Assembly: GCA_018806915.1 (NCBI GenBank)
Contig: JAGKQI010000081.1
Span: forward strand, 1 to 64,000
DNA: 64,000 bases
Direction of reading: 5' to 3'
Origin: Phytophthora colocasiae
Lineage: Eukaryota > Oomycota > Peronosporomycetes > Peronosporales > Peronosporaceae
Shown: piece after piece, positions 11,908 to 22,459 of the stretch
Layout: each line of letters opens with the position of its first letter
How positions within the stretch are numbered: the first letter of the stretch is position 1
Notes under the pieces: generated by a model
The model's input: only the letters and a program-made list of their open reading frames with translations
What the model was told of the DNA's origin: nothing
Databases searched by the model: none
Program-made: the position numbers and the translations under genes

Positions 11908-12066
11908 TGTTGGAAACCACCGAGTGGTTTCGGCCGGTTAGCAACCCCCGCGGAGATTGCGAGTAGAAGTCGTGCGAGGTAACGGACGCTAGTCGATAAG
12001 GCCGAAGCAATAAACCAGTTCTACATTTACTATCAACTACTCAAGTCCTCTCTAGCCGATTCAATA
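11908..12066 (+). repeat. Copia-1 3' LTR
   Basis: 159 bp, begins TGTTGGAAACC, ends TTCAATA; preceded by GAGAAGGAG. Confidence 0.9.
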
Positions 12067-12181
12067 CTTGACTCTGCGTTTCGGAGCCGACTTGGACTTC
12101 ATTTTGGGCGTGAGAACCGTCTTCCGCTCGGATGGTGGCAAGTACCGTAAGACTGACCCAGAGAATGGCGGTGAGTCTCAT

Positions 12182-13125
12182 ACCAGTATACGAAAAGCCT
12201 ATCGACTTTTGGACTGCAAAGGAAATTGTGGAATGAAGGGTTGTTGGCAGGAGCGGCGGTCACTTGCCGATCACATCACTTAGTAAATCAATAGCTATAG
12301 AGAATCGACCAATTGTACACGTATATGTATGTACTGAACCGTTAAGCAACTTCCAGGCTATTGCCCTTTTGGGTTCGCCTCCAGAAAACTAGTGAGGATC
12401 TGCATAACGTTGAGTGAGGGAGCCTTACATTAGTCACGACCGGTGATAACAACTCACTACATCTTATCGCATGGCTTTGCGAACAGCAAGATCATTAAAC
12501 AAGATCCGGAAGTGCTGTCTTCACGCGCTCCAATGGCACTGAGGAATCCTCAGTGAGGATATCGACTGCAAGATCACTGTTTCCCTCAAAATGGCTCTAT
12601 AAACTGGTGCGCACGTACTGTTTTAGAGGCAATTGGCTGTGAATTGTGGGGTTTAGCGAGGTCTTCATATGCTTTGAGTCGAATGTTGGCGCTGATGGCG
12701 TGAGTGGATCGTCGAAGAACTACAAGTAGCGGTTGATGGCGTGAGTGGCTTGCCATTGGCAAGAGAGCCGAAAAAAATAAAAAACATACACGTACAGTAC
12801 CAGCTCTCGAATTCCAGTTAATACTTGTACTTCGAAGTAATAGCTTTGCATTTTCTGCATGCAGAGCTCCCAACTTTAATAGCGATGCATACATGTACTC
12901 CAACGTCAGTGGCTGGTACTGTTGTGCAACTTGCGGTGCAGTAGGCAAGAAGCTTCACGTTAGCCATATGTTTTTCTCGGTGATATAACTTAATGCTGGT
13001 GAAAAGCAGTCACGTCAAAGTGACACGGGCAATGTCGATATAAATCTGCAGCCTGAGCTCTGCTACCACACTGTAAACTCTCATTCCTGCGAACCAAGTG
13101 AGTTTTTTTTTTCAAGCTTGCCTTC
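12182..13125. other. Noncoding stretch
   Basis: Upstream flank of both the NLP (minus) and the lectin (plus) gene, so it probably held divergent promoters. No gene or clear repeat recognised; a T-run sits at 13103-13112. Confidence 0.45.
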
Positions 13126-14101
13126 ATGGCATTTCGGACAATCGTTCAGGTTCTCTGGAGAATAAGTTGTGTGAGCTTTCTCGTCTTTAAACTCTTTGCT
13201 TCCGACGATGCAATCCACCTCAGCGAAGAGCTATTCGGTGGCCCACACGGAGAGCATTTTTCGACCAGCCTTTAGTCGTAGCGGGTCAAACGGTGTCTTC
13301 GATCACAGCGCTGGTGCTCGCGTTGACGGTATTACACTGGAAGTCTCAAGGCCCACACCTCAGACCTACACTCATGGCTATGGTGGAGTAAGCAACAGTT
13401 TGAACACGCTTCAATTGGGTCCTGAGAGTATATCACGTCCATGGAGGTCCACTCGAGCAAGAACAAACAGACAAAAGATCACACACGCGTCTTCTATCTC
13501 AAGTTTGTCACGAACGCAGGCAACTCGGTATCTGGCGGTTCCCAAGCCGGCTCCATCGGCTCCGCTACCGCACCGACGGGGTACAAACTAGCGAGGTTTT
13601 ACGGACGCGACGGTGGTCAGATCGATCTCTTGGGTGCGATTTGGGCGCCACTTCCTACTGAAAGTTGGTCCTGGGACTGTTGCTCCGGCCAATATCCCAG
13701 AACCAGAAACACCAACTTCGTCTGTGGTGGCTGTCTTTGATCATTCGGATTCTATGGGTTCGAGCTCTGCAGCTTCTGACGATACAATTGTCTTCCCAGA
13801 ATCAACGAGAATCATCTTGCCTGCTACCACAACAGCACCAACACCTTCCGGGCCAGCGACTCAACTTAGCGAGGCGTATGGTGGTCCTCATGGCTCGCAG
13901 TTTTCGGATGTCGCTCTAGCTATGGCTGGACAAACCATCAATTCCATTGCTATTCGAGCTGGAGCTCGTATCGACGGTATCACTCTCACGGTCGCAGCTC
14001 CCACTGCACTGAGCTTCATACATGGATATGACGGCGTTAGCAACACGAACAACGCGTTATCTCTCGGTGTTGGAGATTATATAACCTCCATGGAAGTTCA
14101 C

Positions 14102-14366
14102 TGTTATGGCTCCCAAATGGAAAATGTAGAAGTGATAATGTATTGAGCAGTTCCTTACCTCCTGCACTAGCTGCTCTTCTTTGATATGCATGTCCTGGAG
14201 GCTTTATGGACGGTTAGTGCACTTCCGTGCTTTGCTACAACCGTCTGTGTTTGCAGCAACCGTCTGCGGTCTAACCGTCTGTACTTGTTTCTCGATTCTT
14301 CTGCAGTGATGTTGTTGCTGGGCTTGATCCCATCTACAACCTCACAGTGTTGCCACGGCGACAACA
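14102..14366 (-). repeat. Gypsy 3' LTR
   Basis: 265 bp. Contains three copies of AACCGTCTG (plus strand) at 14239, 14258 and 14273. Differs from the other LTR at one position (GGGCTTG versus GGGCCTG). Confidence 0.93.
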
Positions 14367-14447
14367 CTTCCCCCTCCAAAGACCTTTCTCGCGTTTGATA
14401 TGCATGCAGCGTCCCGGTGCGCCGCTGGTTCCCGGATGCCCGGTCTG

Positions 14448-14699
14448 CTAGACCATCGGGATATTCAATGCCTGGCACATCGCCTTGACGGCATTCTGAC
14501 TGCTGTGATCCCGAACGAAAGCTTTCACTGCAGTTGGAACATCTTCCAATAGTACATCTGCGGGCTCCCACGAATCCTCAATGCTGTCGAGGCCGCGCCA
14601 ATGCACCTTGATTTCGTAGAGTTTATACAAGTTGTTGTATCGTACCTCGTGCAACGAATCTACCACGTGTCCTTCGCTGTTGTGGGCAATATGCAGCAA
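14448..14699 (-). pseudogene. Gypsy integrase C-terminal chromodomain
   Basis: Reads LYKLYEIKVHWRGLDSIEDS then WEP, the chromodomain pattern (Y.VKW.G....TWEP). Chromodomains on Gypsy integrases guide insertion to histone marks in the chromovirus lineage. Here it is separated by frame breaks from the integrase core. Confidence 0.75.
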
Positions 14700-14854
14700 A
14701 GGTCTTCTGTCACGTTCAAAGTGAAGTCTGCATAGAATTTTAGTCGACTTGCGTGTACTTCTTTCCGTTGCCCCGTAATAAGGTTTTGGATTTCAAAATC
14801 CAATTTGACACGGCTGTCACTACCTGAGCAGGTCCACACCACTTCACACGAAGT

Positions 14855-15500
14855 TTACTGCGTGTGTGCTGCCAAACATCCGCGTAGAGGACGAATCTCA
14901 ACCTCAAATTGAGTCATGGCTACACTTTTCTTCTTGTTGTGTGCTCTGCGGCCAGCAGCTCTGGTGGCTGCGTTGGCCTTGCCAGTATTCTTGTGCATCT
15001 CTGCTAATGCTTTCTGTAGTCGCTGGACGTGCACTCGTTGTGCTGACTGGAGTTCGCTCAAGGTTGTGGTTTTAACGAGTCCTGGAACAGCCAGATGATC
15101 AGCCGGGCCCATTGCTTTGAGGCCTGTCATTGCTGTTATCGGTGCCACGCCGCCTAGAGCTGGTGAAGGAGTGTTGTTCAATACCATTTGCACGATTTTT
15201 ATGATCCGCGGCCATTCTTTTGTCTGTAATCTCCCATTCCGAAAGGAGTGCTCGACAACAGCGCAATATTTCGCGCATTACCACCTCCACCGTACCATTT
15301 GCCCATGGGCACCTGGCGGTAGTGAAATGGTAGTGAGCCCCTAGAGCATGCTGTAAAGCTTCAATCGTCTTGTTTTTAAAATGCGAACCTTGATCTGAAA
15401 CCCAGGTTCGGCAAACTCCAAACGATGCAAACCAGTCCATGAGTAGTGTCAGCGTCTGCCACCTTGCACGGAACAAGCCACACGAATTTCGATGCGTCAT
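14855..15500 (-). pseudogene. Gypsy integrase core, broken
   Basis: Contains WVSDQGSHF and CPWANGTVEVVMREIL, the second-Asp and Glu regions of the integrase core. A shift near 15190 moves into a second frame reading NNTPSPALGGVAPITAMTG and a basic tail. Confidence 0.85.
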
Positions 15501-15509
15501 CCTTGACGA

Positions 15510-16635
15510 CTAAAACGTAAGTGTCACCCGTGTCGCTTTCCCCCATGTACAAAAAAAGTCCCAGTGAATAAGTTCGTTTGGGCGTTCGGCGTGCATTGCC
15601 TCACCTAGCAAACGCTGCTGAGGTGGGCCTCCCAACGTACTGGCACAATGAAGGCACCGCTGTACGAAATGCTCGATGTCTTTCTTCATATCTTTCCACA
15701 CAAAATTTTCACTGATCTGTTTCATGGTAACCTCACTGCCGCGATGTCCCGCCACGCCGAAATGCCCCACGACGCATGTACGGATTTGCAAGTCAACAGC
15801 AGCATCGGGAATCCAGATTTTACCTTCCGGGCTCCTCCACAGCGAATCCGACTCCGATCGGTCGAATCCTGCAGGCGGATCTGCCGAATTCTGCACTGCC
15901 ACAATCTCCGCCACCGTAGGCCATTCAAATTGTTCATCTAGTTGTGGCGATAGAGGTAGTGAAACCAGTCGAATCACACAGATAGTCTTCAGAGTTGATC
16001 CCCACCTTGACAAAAGATCCGCCCATACATTCTCTTCCCCTGTTATATCATGAATGTTGTAGTTGTACGCCATCAGAATGATAGCCCACCGATGCAGTTT
16101 GTCGGCTGTATACTTGGGCACTGTACTTACTACACTCTGTGGGTCGAAAATGTAGCGTAAGTTGCGATGGTCTGTAAAGAGATCAAAAACATTCTTGTCG
16201 ATGAAGCAGGTAATCAGCTCGCCTGTAGGTCTCCACAATTGCATAGGCCTCTTTTTCCACGATGGCCCAGCGCTGAGCTGCACCCGAAAAAGATCCACTC
16301 AACATCATCAGGGGCTCGTGTTCTTGTTCACTTAGTGGCCGATGTGCTTGATCCCGAGGAATTTGTGTGATCACTGCACCCCAGTGCTCATCACTAGCAT
16401 CTGTGTACACCGAAACACGTTTATTCGGGTCTGGGTGAGCCAACAGTAACGCACTTTGAAGTGCTTGCTTGCATCGATTCAAACCGGCGATTTCATCGTC
16501 ACCCCACCCCACATCGGATAGTTTTACTGCTCTCACACGAGTTTTCTTACGACTTCCAGCTAGCTCATAGACTCTCTCCATGACTTTCACTAGCGGCTCA
16601 ATCAGCTTGTTAAATGCTGGTAGAGAAGCACGCAT
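15510..16635 (-). pseudogene. Gypsy RNase H and integrase zinc-binding domain, broken
   Basis: RNase H: VYTDASDEHWGAVITQIP and a later block DLFTDHRNLRYIFDP. Integrase zinc-binding HHCC-type: HFGVAGHRGSEVTMKQI followed by CLHCAS. One frame break joins the two parts near 16250. Confidence 0.85.
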
Positions 16636-16640
16636 CCAGT

Positions 16641-17476
16641 TTAGCGCACATACAAATTGCTGTAATTCCTGACCCGTTGTTGGTGCAGGAGATTCACCAG
16701 TGCATCAATTCTCGCTGGATCGTGCTTCACACCTTTGCCGGATACAACGCGTCCGCACCAAAGAGCTTCTCGCAAGTAAAAGCTGCATTTCTTTGGGTTA
16801 AGTTTCAGTCCTTTGTCCAAACAGATACTGAGAACCTTTTTCAGTAAAATGAGCAATCCTTCATCACTGTCCTCATACCCAAGTAAGTCGTCAATCCAAA
16901 TCATTAGTCCGTTGTTAAAGAGCTCATCAAGCATTTTCTGGACCGTGGACTGTACGTATGCGACGCTATTCGTGCCTCCCATGAGCACACGAGTTGGTGT
17001 AATGACACCTTCCTCCGTTAAGATCGAGTAGATTTCCTGACACGCAATCGCCATCGCAAACTGCCACAAAACCTTTAAAGAAATCCAAGGAGAAATATCG
17101 CGACGATCCACGTAATTGCTCAAAAGCAACTTCCAGAATTGGCATTGGCCAAACAATTTGCTCGACGCAAGCATTAGCCCTCTAACATCTACCGTCATGC
17201 GATGATCTCCTGCCTCTTGCTTGTTTACGACATGAGGGGTGAACTCCATCGACTCTTCGGATTTCTGTAGCACAGACCAGCTGCGATAAGAGCGTCGACA
17301 TGCTTCTTCAAAAATGCACGGTGCACCGGAGAATATCTGCGCGCTTTGCACTTCACTGGTGTTGTTCCGGGTTTCAGGGTTACTTCCATTGGAGGCATAT
17401 CCACCGGTGGATCACGACCAATAACAATCCGAAAAACATCAATGAACTGCATTAAAATGCTTCTCAGCTCCTTCAC
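16641..17476 (-). pseudogene. Gypsy reverse transcriptase, broken
   Basis: The start reads PVKCKARRYSPVHRAFLKKH, with the usual RT N-terminal block (DALIAAGLCYRNPKSRWSSP). After a break it continues with VDVRG, then MGGTNSVAYVQ and the catalytic motif IWIDDLLGY (IDDLL in place of YVDDIL). It ends with LKLNPKKCSFY, a conserved RT thumb block. Confidence 0.87.
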
Positions 17477-17509
17477 AAACTCAGGAGTAGCGCAAGTTTT
17501 CGTGCTTCG

Positions 17510-19543
17510 TCAACTTTTTCGAGAAGAATCGCTTTTAATTTCCTCCCGTTCCTTGTCTTGGTCCACATCAAAAACAGGAAAGCACGCTCGCTCTTCGTCT
17601 TCCCGCAAAGCAACTTCTTCGTCGGTTTGGAGTGGTCGTTCATCAGAAAAAGCTAAAACACTTGCAACGCCTTGGTTTGGGCTGTCATCCACGTCACCCA
17701 TATCCCACTCAACACTTACTTGTTGCGCCGCTGCCAGTAATTTCTTAGGACTATACCCCAACCGATCCATGATCCACCTTGACAGTAGTAGGTCTCCCAC
17801 ACCGATCGGTAGATGGCCTTCCGTCACCCAACAGATCACATTTCGGAGTACTAGTGGCCCTCCAGGAGTCGGAGAAACGCAGATCGAGCTTAACTTTGCT
17901 CTTCACTGGTACAGGACTGTTTCCAACTCCCTCAATAGCCGACCCTTCACTAGTTTCCTGCTGGTTAACCCACACTCCTTTTGCAGATAATTGCTTCAAC
18001 AATTTTGTTGTCACCAGCGATACTTCAGCTGCACTGTCCGGAGTAATCTCGGTCTCCACCATATCCATAACCGTGCAGGGAATAGATGATGACGACTCCA
18101 CTCTCGTCGAGTCGACTGGCGCCACTGCTAACACAGGTTTCATCACTTTTTTCCCCGTAGTGGACTCATAAATCTCCTTGGCTTCTGTGGGACTTGCAAC
18201 ATTGGGGCACTGAAATACACCGTGTGTTGGATCACCGCACTTGAAACACTTTTTTGGCGGTCGATCACCCGTTGGTTTTAACTTTGGCTTTTTAGTGGTC
18301 TTGTCTGAATGATCATCGGATATTGGTCGCGGCTTAGTCGTACTAGGTGCACCACCAAACCCTTTCTTAGATGCTGCCGCAGGTTTACCAGCACCCTTGC
18401 CATGCGGGTGTGCTGAAATGTGAGCTTCGAATCTCATGAAGTCGTCCAATTCGCCACGAAGCCACTTCAAAAACAATGCCAGGTTTGATTTGGTTGTTTT
18501 GTGACACTGTCTGCTCAGTTGGTCTTTCACCGCTGCTTTAAATGATAGCGGTCTCAAAGCGTCGACGAGATATCCAACCACCTTCTTAGGCTCAGTATGC
18601 ACGACATCCTCCATGTTAAGGCAATCCAGTATCTCGTAAAACTCCGCCATAAGCCGAGACAACCGTGATTCAGCATCCTGTAACTCGGTGTCCATGCAAA
18701 GTGCCTTTACTTCTTTTTCCAGCGTCTTATAGGCAGTGTTATCTGGGTTACGAGCCGACAGAAAGTAATTTTTCCACTCGTCCTCTGTGATGTCCGTCTC
18801 CGCCTTGAAAAGCTCAAAATCACAGATCCTAACCAATGTGCCTTGCTCGATACACGCGCTAATTGGCATCACGAAAAACTTAGCCTGAGTTCCTTGATTT
18901 AGCGCCTTTATGCGTCTTGTGTAGATCGCATAGCTGTCCATGAACTCTCTTTTTTCCTTTTTAGAGCTCCCCCGATAAATCGGAGGCACCGGGAGATTTG
19001 TTCCTGCAGCCACCGTGACTGCAGCAGCTTCGGACATTCTTCCATCAGCTGCCTGCTCTGCTCCTTGAGCAAAAGCACCCCAGCGGGTTTGTAAGTGCGG
19101 CTGAACAGCTTCTGCTAAGCTTTCCAGCCTCTGTCCTTGAAGGCCAACAGCTTGTTCCAGCCTCCTTCAGAATCTTGTATTGCTCTTCCAGATATCTGCG
19201 GTGCTCGTCCATTTGACGCCGCATCTCGTTTTGCTGCTCCATCAGTGCGGCCTGACGGTCATGTTGTGCTTGAAGATATTCTGAAGTTTGAGCAGCAAGT
19301 CGGTCTTGCTGAAGCCGGACCTGGCCAATTTGTTCCGCATTCCGGTGATGCGCTGCAGCAGGAGTGTTGGGCCAGGGCTTCCACTTGACGATTTGTCTCG
19401 ACTCCTTGGATGACTGCCGTCCGAGTTGTTGTTTCTTGCATCATTCGCAATTCACGTTCCGATCCCGGTGGTAGTGGAGGGTAGACAGCGACAGGCATTC
19501 CCCCGGCTGGGACTGCTGCCATCGCGTCGTCAGGATCTTCCAT
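17510..19543 (-). pseudogene. Gypsy gag-protease, broken
   Basis: The first Met is at 19543 (MEDPDDAMAAVPAGG); frame breaks follow near 19390 and 19050. The long frame from 19037 carries the capsid and the zinc knuckle CFKCGDPTHGVFQCP, then a retropepsin-like ITPDSAAEVSLV. The frame shifts near 17850 into RWIMDRLGYSPKKLL and an acidic linker. Confidence 0.85.
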
Positions 19544-19572
19544 GCTGGTAGCTATCCAGCTAAAGAATTCTT

Positions 19573-19837
19573 TGTTATGGCTCCCAAATGGAAAATGTAG
19601 AAGTGATAATGTATTGAGCAGTTCCTTACCTCCTGCACTAGCTGCTCTTCTTTGATATGCATGTCCTGGAGGCTTTATGGACGGTTAGTGCACTTCCGTG
19701 CTTTGCTACAACCGTCTGTGTTTGCAGCAACCGTCTGCGGTCTAACCGTCTGTACTTGTTTCTCGATTCTTCTGCAGTGATGTTGTTGCTGGGCCTGATC
19801 CCATCTACAACCTCACAGTGTTGCCACGGCGACAACA
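19573..19837 (-). repeat. Gypsy 5' LTR
   Basis: 265 bp, the upstream LTR for minus-strand transcription. The three AACCGTCTG copies fall at 19710, 19729 and 19744. Confidence 0.93.
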
Positions 19838-22047
19838 TTCACTCAGCCAAAAACAGTCATACGAATGACCATACTCGCGTTTTTTATCTCAAGTTTACCA
19901 CCAATGCTGGCCGATCTGTATCTGCCGGTACACAAACCGATTCATCGGCAGTCGCTACAGCTCCCGAGGGCTACCAACTGGGGGGCTTTTTTGGCCGTGG
20001 TGATCGTGAAATAGTCCTGTTGGGTGCTGTATGGACTCGTATCGCCGCAGAATTACCGAGTACAGATGAGGGTACAGCAAGAAGTGGGGATATTCAGCTA
20101 AGTCCAATCTATGGAGGACCTCACGGTACAGCGTTCTCGGATATTGCGTCTATCAAGCTCTCGCGACCAGTAAGCACCATCACTATCTGCGCTGGAGCTC
20201 ACGTAGATGGAATACTACTGCAGAGTGGAGATCAAACGTTCTCCCATGGTTATTCCTGTGCACAAGGAAACACACTGGTACTCGGAGAAGGAGAGTACAT
20301 TACATCATTGGAGGCCCATTGGGGGAAGAGCAGACGTACAAACGACCACACACGAGTGTTCTACCTCAAGTTCGTCACCAGTGCGGGGAATTCCGTTTCT
20401 GGAGGAACTACGACTAGCGACACCGCTGTAGCAACCGCACCCAAGGGGTTCCAACTCTCCGGTTTCTTCGGTCGTGCTGGAAGTACCATTGATCAACTTG
20501 GTGCCATTTGGACGAGAAGATCCGCTACAGATTTATCCCTGACAGATGAAATGGAAAGCTCTGGGATGTATGCGACTACAATTCGTAACTGGGTGGGGCC
20601 TACAATCGGACAGTCCAGTGACACAGCGTGTTATCGGAAATCAGTTGCCTTTGGCAGCAAGAACGTGTGTCCGCTGGGATATAGCAATGATGGAGATGAT
20701 TGTTTGGCCATGTGCCCCCTTTCGTACCCTGTTGAGTGCTCTTTGGAGTGTATTCCTCAAAATGATGACTGTGCACTGACAACACTTACCAAGATCGGCT
20801 CTGTCGTTGCTGTGGCGTTAAACTTGGCGTCTGGAGGTGTTTTTGGAGACATTCTCGCAGCTTACAAGACTGCCAAGTGGGCTGTCACTTGTGCAGCTAA
20901 TATTGTCTCCGTAGTGCGAGGGTTGATCTACTACCTCCGTTATCGACAAACCACAGCGCCGCAAGGGAAAGCTGCAGAGCTCCTGACTGTAGCCTACCAG
21001 GCCGATGTTGTGCTGTACGACCTTCCTGTAGCCGTTTGTGTCTGCTTGGGTTTACCTGTGCCACAGAACGCAAAATTCGCGGCTACAGTGCTAGTGATTG
21101 TCGAAGGGATTGTAAAGCAGGCAATTACCAATGGTGATGAGATCATTGCAACTGGAGAAAACGTACTCAACCTACTCACAGGCACTGGAGCGCTCAATGG
21201 GACAGTTGACTCGTCAACAACGGATGAACTCCAAGACTTGATTACCAGGAATTCTAGTTGTGGCTATGAGCTGAAGCGTCTGACTGATCATGTCGTACGG
21301 TCGGTCAACGATATCCGCAGTTCGGGTGCGTCGGCTGCTGATGTGCGAGTTCAAGTTTACAAGTCTTCAATCGTGACGAATGATATCCCCGCCGTCACGA
21401 ACCACTGCATGGGAGAACTTCTTGGATCTAAGACTTTGGCCGCGGCGTATGAGACCCGAGATATGCTACGGAAAACGTTTGGAGTGATCGTTGACCAACT
21501 GATTGACACGGGCACGACGGACATGGGGAAGAACGTGGCTCAAGACGAATATATGCTTAAGGTGGCCAATATGGGGCTCGTCGTGTTGTCTACAGTCGAC
21601 CCAACGGGTATCGCGTACATGGCCTCGCAGTTTGTTCAGCCCATTTGTGGCCCAACAGCTTATCTGGGCGATATTGATGATGGGACTTTGCACGACGCGC
21701 TTGGTCTCACAACAGTGGATGAAGCATTTGTTGGCAGCTACGGTACTTGGGCGAGGAAAGGAGATGGCGTCGTTCATCTGGTGTTTGAAAGCATTGATAA
21801 AGAAGACGTCACTGTGGTCATTCACTCGGGTGGAGATGAATACGCCAATGTGGACGTTGCAGCCGGCGCCACTGTCATTTGGGACTCTACAATCCCAGAG
21901 TTGCAGGACAAAAGCTTGTACCTCGATCGCTGGCGTCCGGGAGTATTCGGATTACCTGGTTCTGGTGGTGGTTCACTGTTACTGTGGATACCGCGATCAA
22001 CTGAAGGAGGCCACCTTGAGATGCATGTGCGGGTCAACATCAGTTAG

Positions 22048-22459
22048 GAAAACACTGTGCTGTTTTTTTTTTTCGATTATGTTACGCAAAAAAGCAAAAC
22101 CTCGGACATTTCTTTCACACCAAACATCCTGGTCGAGATTCGTCAATGACTTTAATGGCCTTGTTTCCGGACAAACATACAAAAACACCTCAAAATCAAA
22201 ATAAACATCAAAAGCTTGTCAGCACCCATAAAACAACTTTGGCACCATAAACGATGATGCGATGACGACAAGCAGCCATGCTTCACCACCACTCGTTTGG
22301 ACAGCACTGCAAACGTAGACAGGCACACCACAAAAGCAATCACAGCTGCGTCACTATAACACACCACCAACGGTGCATCGGCAGATCTCTCTCTCTCTCT
22401 CACTCAGAAATCTCCCTAGCACGACCTACTACTCTACACCACTTTCCAGAACTACCACC
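22048..22459. other. Noncoding stretch with a (TC)n run
   Basis: 3' flank of the lectin gene and 5' flank of the MULE. Poly-T at about 22063-22073 and (TC)n at about 22385-22399. No MULE inverted repeat could be identified. Confidence 0.5.

Larger units (their letters stand above)
7084..12066 (+). mobile_element. Copia-1: LTR retrotransposon, degenerate
   Basis: A full-length Ty1/Copia element: LTR, primer-binding site, gag with zinc knuckle, protease, integrase, reverse transcriptase, RNase H, purine tract (GAGAAGGAG, 11899-11907), LTR. The integrase-before-RT order is the Copia hallmark. The flanking 5 bp are TTTGA (7079-7083) and CTTGA (12067-12071), a target-site duplication with one mismatch. 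The LTRs differ at several positions and indels, so this is older than Copia-2. At least four frame breaks make it non-autonomous. It is inserted inside the NLP gene, in opposite orientation to it. Confidence 0.93.
6185..12181 (-). pseudogene. NLP (NPP1-type necrosis-inducing protein) gene, decayed and split by Copia-1
   Basis: NLPs are secreted oomycete proteins that act on plant membranes. On the minus strand, 6600-6390 contains the family heptapeptide GHRHDWE followed by short conserved family motifs; further downstream (about 6340-6190) another frame carries the C-terminal family motif FGKAN. The N-terminal part of the domain is readable in pieces between about 6830 and 6650. Frame changes and stops lie between all these blocks, so no intact product is possible. 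Beyond the Copia-1 element, an ATG at 12181 opens a signal-peptide-like start (MRLTAILW, hydrophobic core, likely cut after IRA) on the same strand, with a Thr/Pro-rich linker on the near side (about 6960-6850). I infer one gene with the retroelement in its 5' part, in addition to several indels. Confidence 0.65.
14102..19837 (-). mobile_element. Gypsy chromovirus, minus orientation, inside the lectin gene
   Basis: 5,736 bp. The direct repeats at both ends are 265 bp, starting TGTTATGG and ending CGACAACA on the plus strand, with one difference seen. Perfect 5-bp target duplication TTCAC at 14097-14101 and 19838-19842. On the minus strand the order is gag, protease, RT, RNase H, integrase, chromodomain, the Ty3/Gypsy order. 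The purine tract (TTTGGAGGGGGAAG) abuts the 3' LTR at 14367-14380. Many frame breaks despite near-identical LTRs. Confidence 0.95.
13126..22047 (+). pseudogene. Secreted three-domain jacalin-like lectin, split by Gypsy element
   Basis: Jacalin-like domains are beta-prism sugar binders. The ATG at 13126 starts a signal-peptide-like sequence (MAFRTIVQVLWRISCVSFLV) followed by the first domain (YGGPHG-like start ELFGGPHG). After frame breaks near 13272 and 13310 it continues with AGARVDGITLEV, HGYGGVSN and DHTRVFYLKFVTN. A second domain (AYGGPHGSQFSD) runs to MEVH at 14101, where the Gypsy LTR begins. Past the element the frame resumes at 19838 (NDHTRVFYLKF), completing domain 2, then domain 3 (IYGGPHGTAFSD to LGAIWTRR, about 20110-20520). 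The rest is a Cys-rich segment (about 20640-20775), about 300 residues rich in helix, and a beta-rich C-terminal block ending at TAG 22045-22047. The 3' part is open for more than 2 kb. Removing the element and one TTCAC copy makes domain 2 continuous and in frame. Confidence 0.85.

Noticed and set aside
182..12611. Shared CTATAAACTGGTGCG at 182 and 12597 as a possible long direct repeat
   Set aside because: Similarity does not extend clearly beyond about 15 nt.
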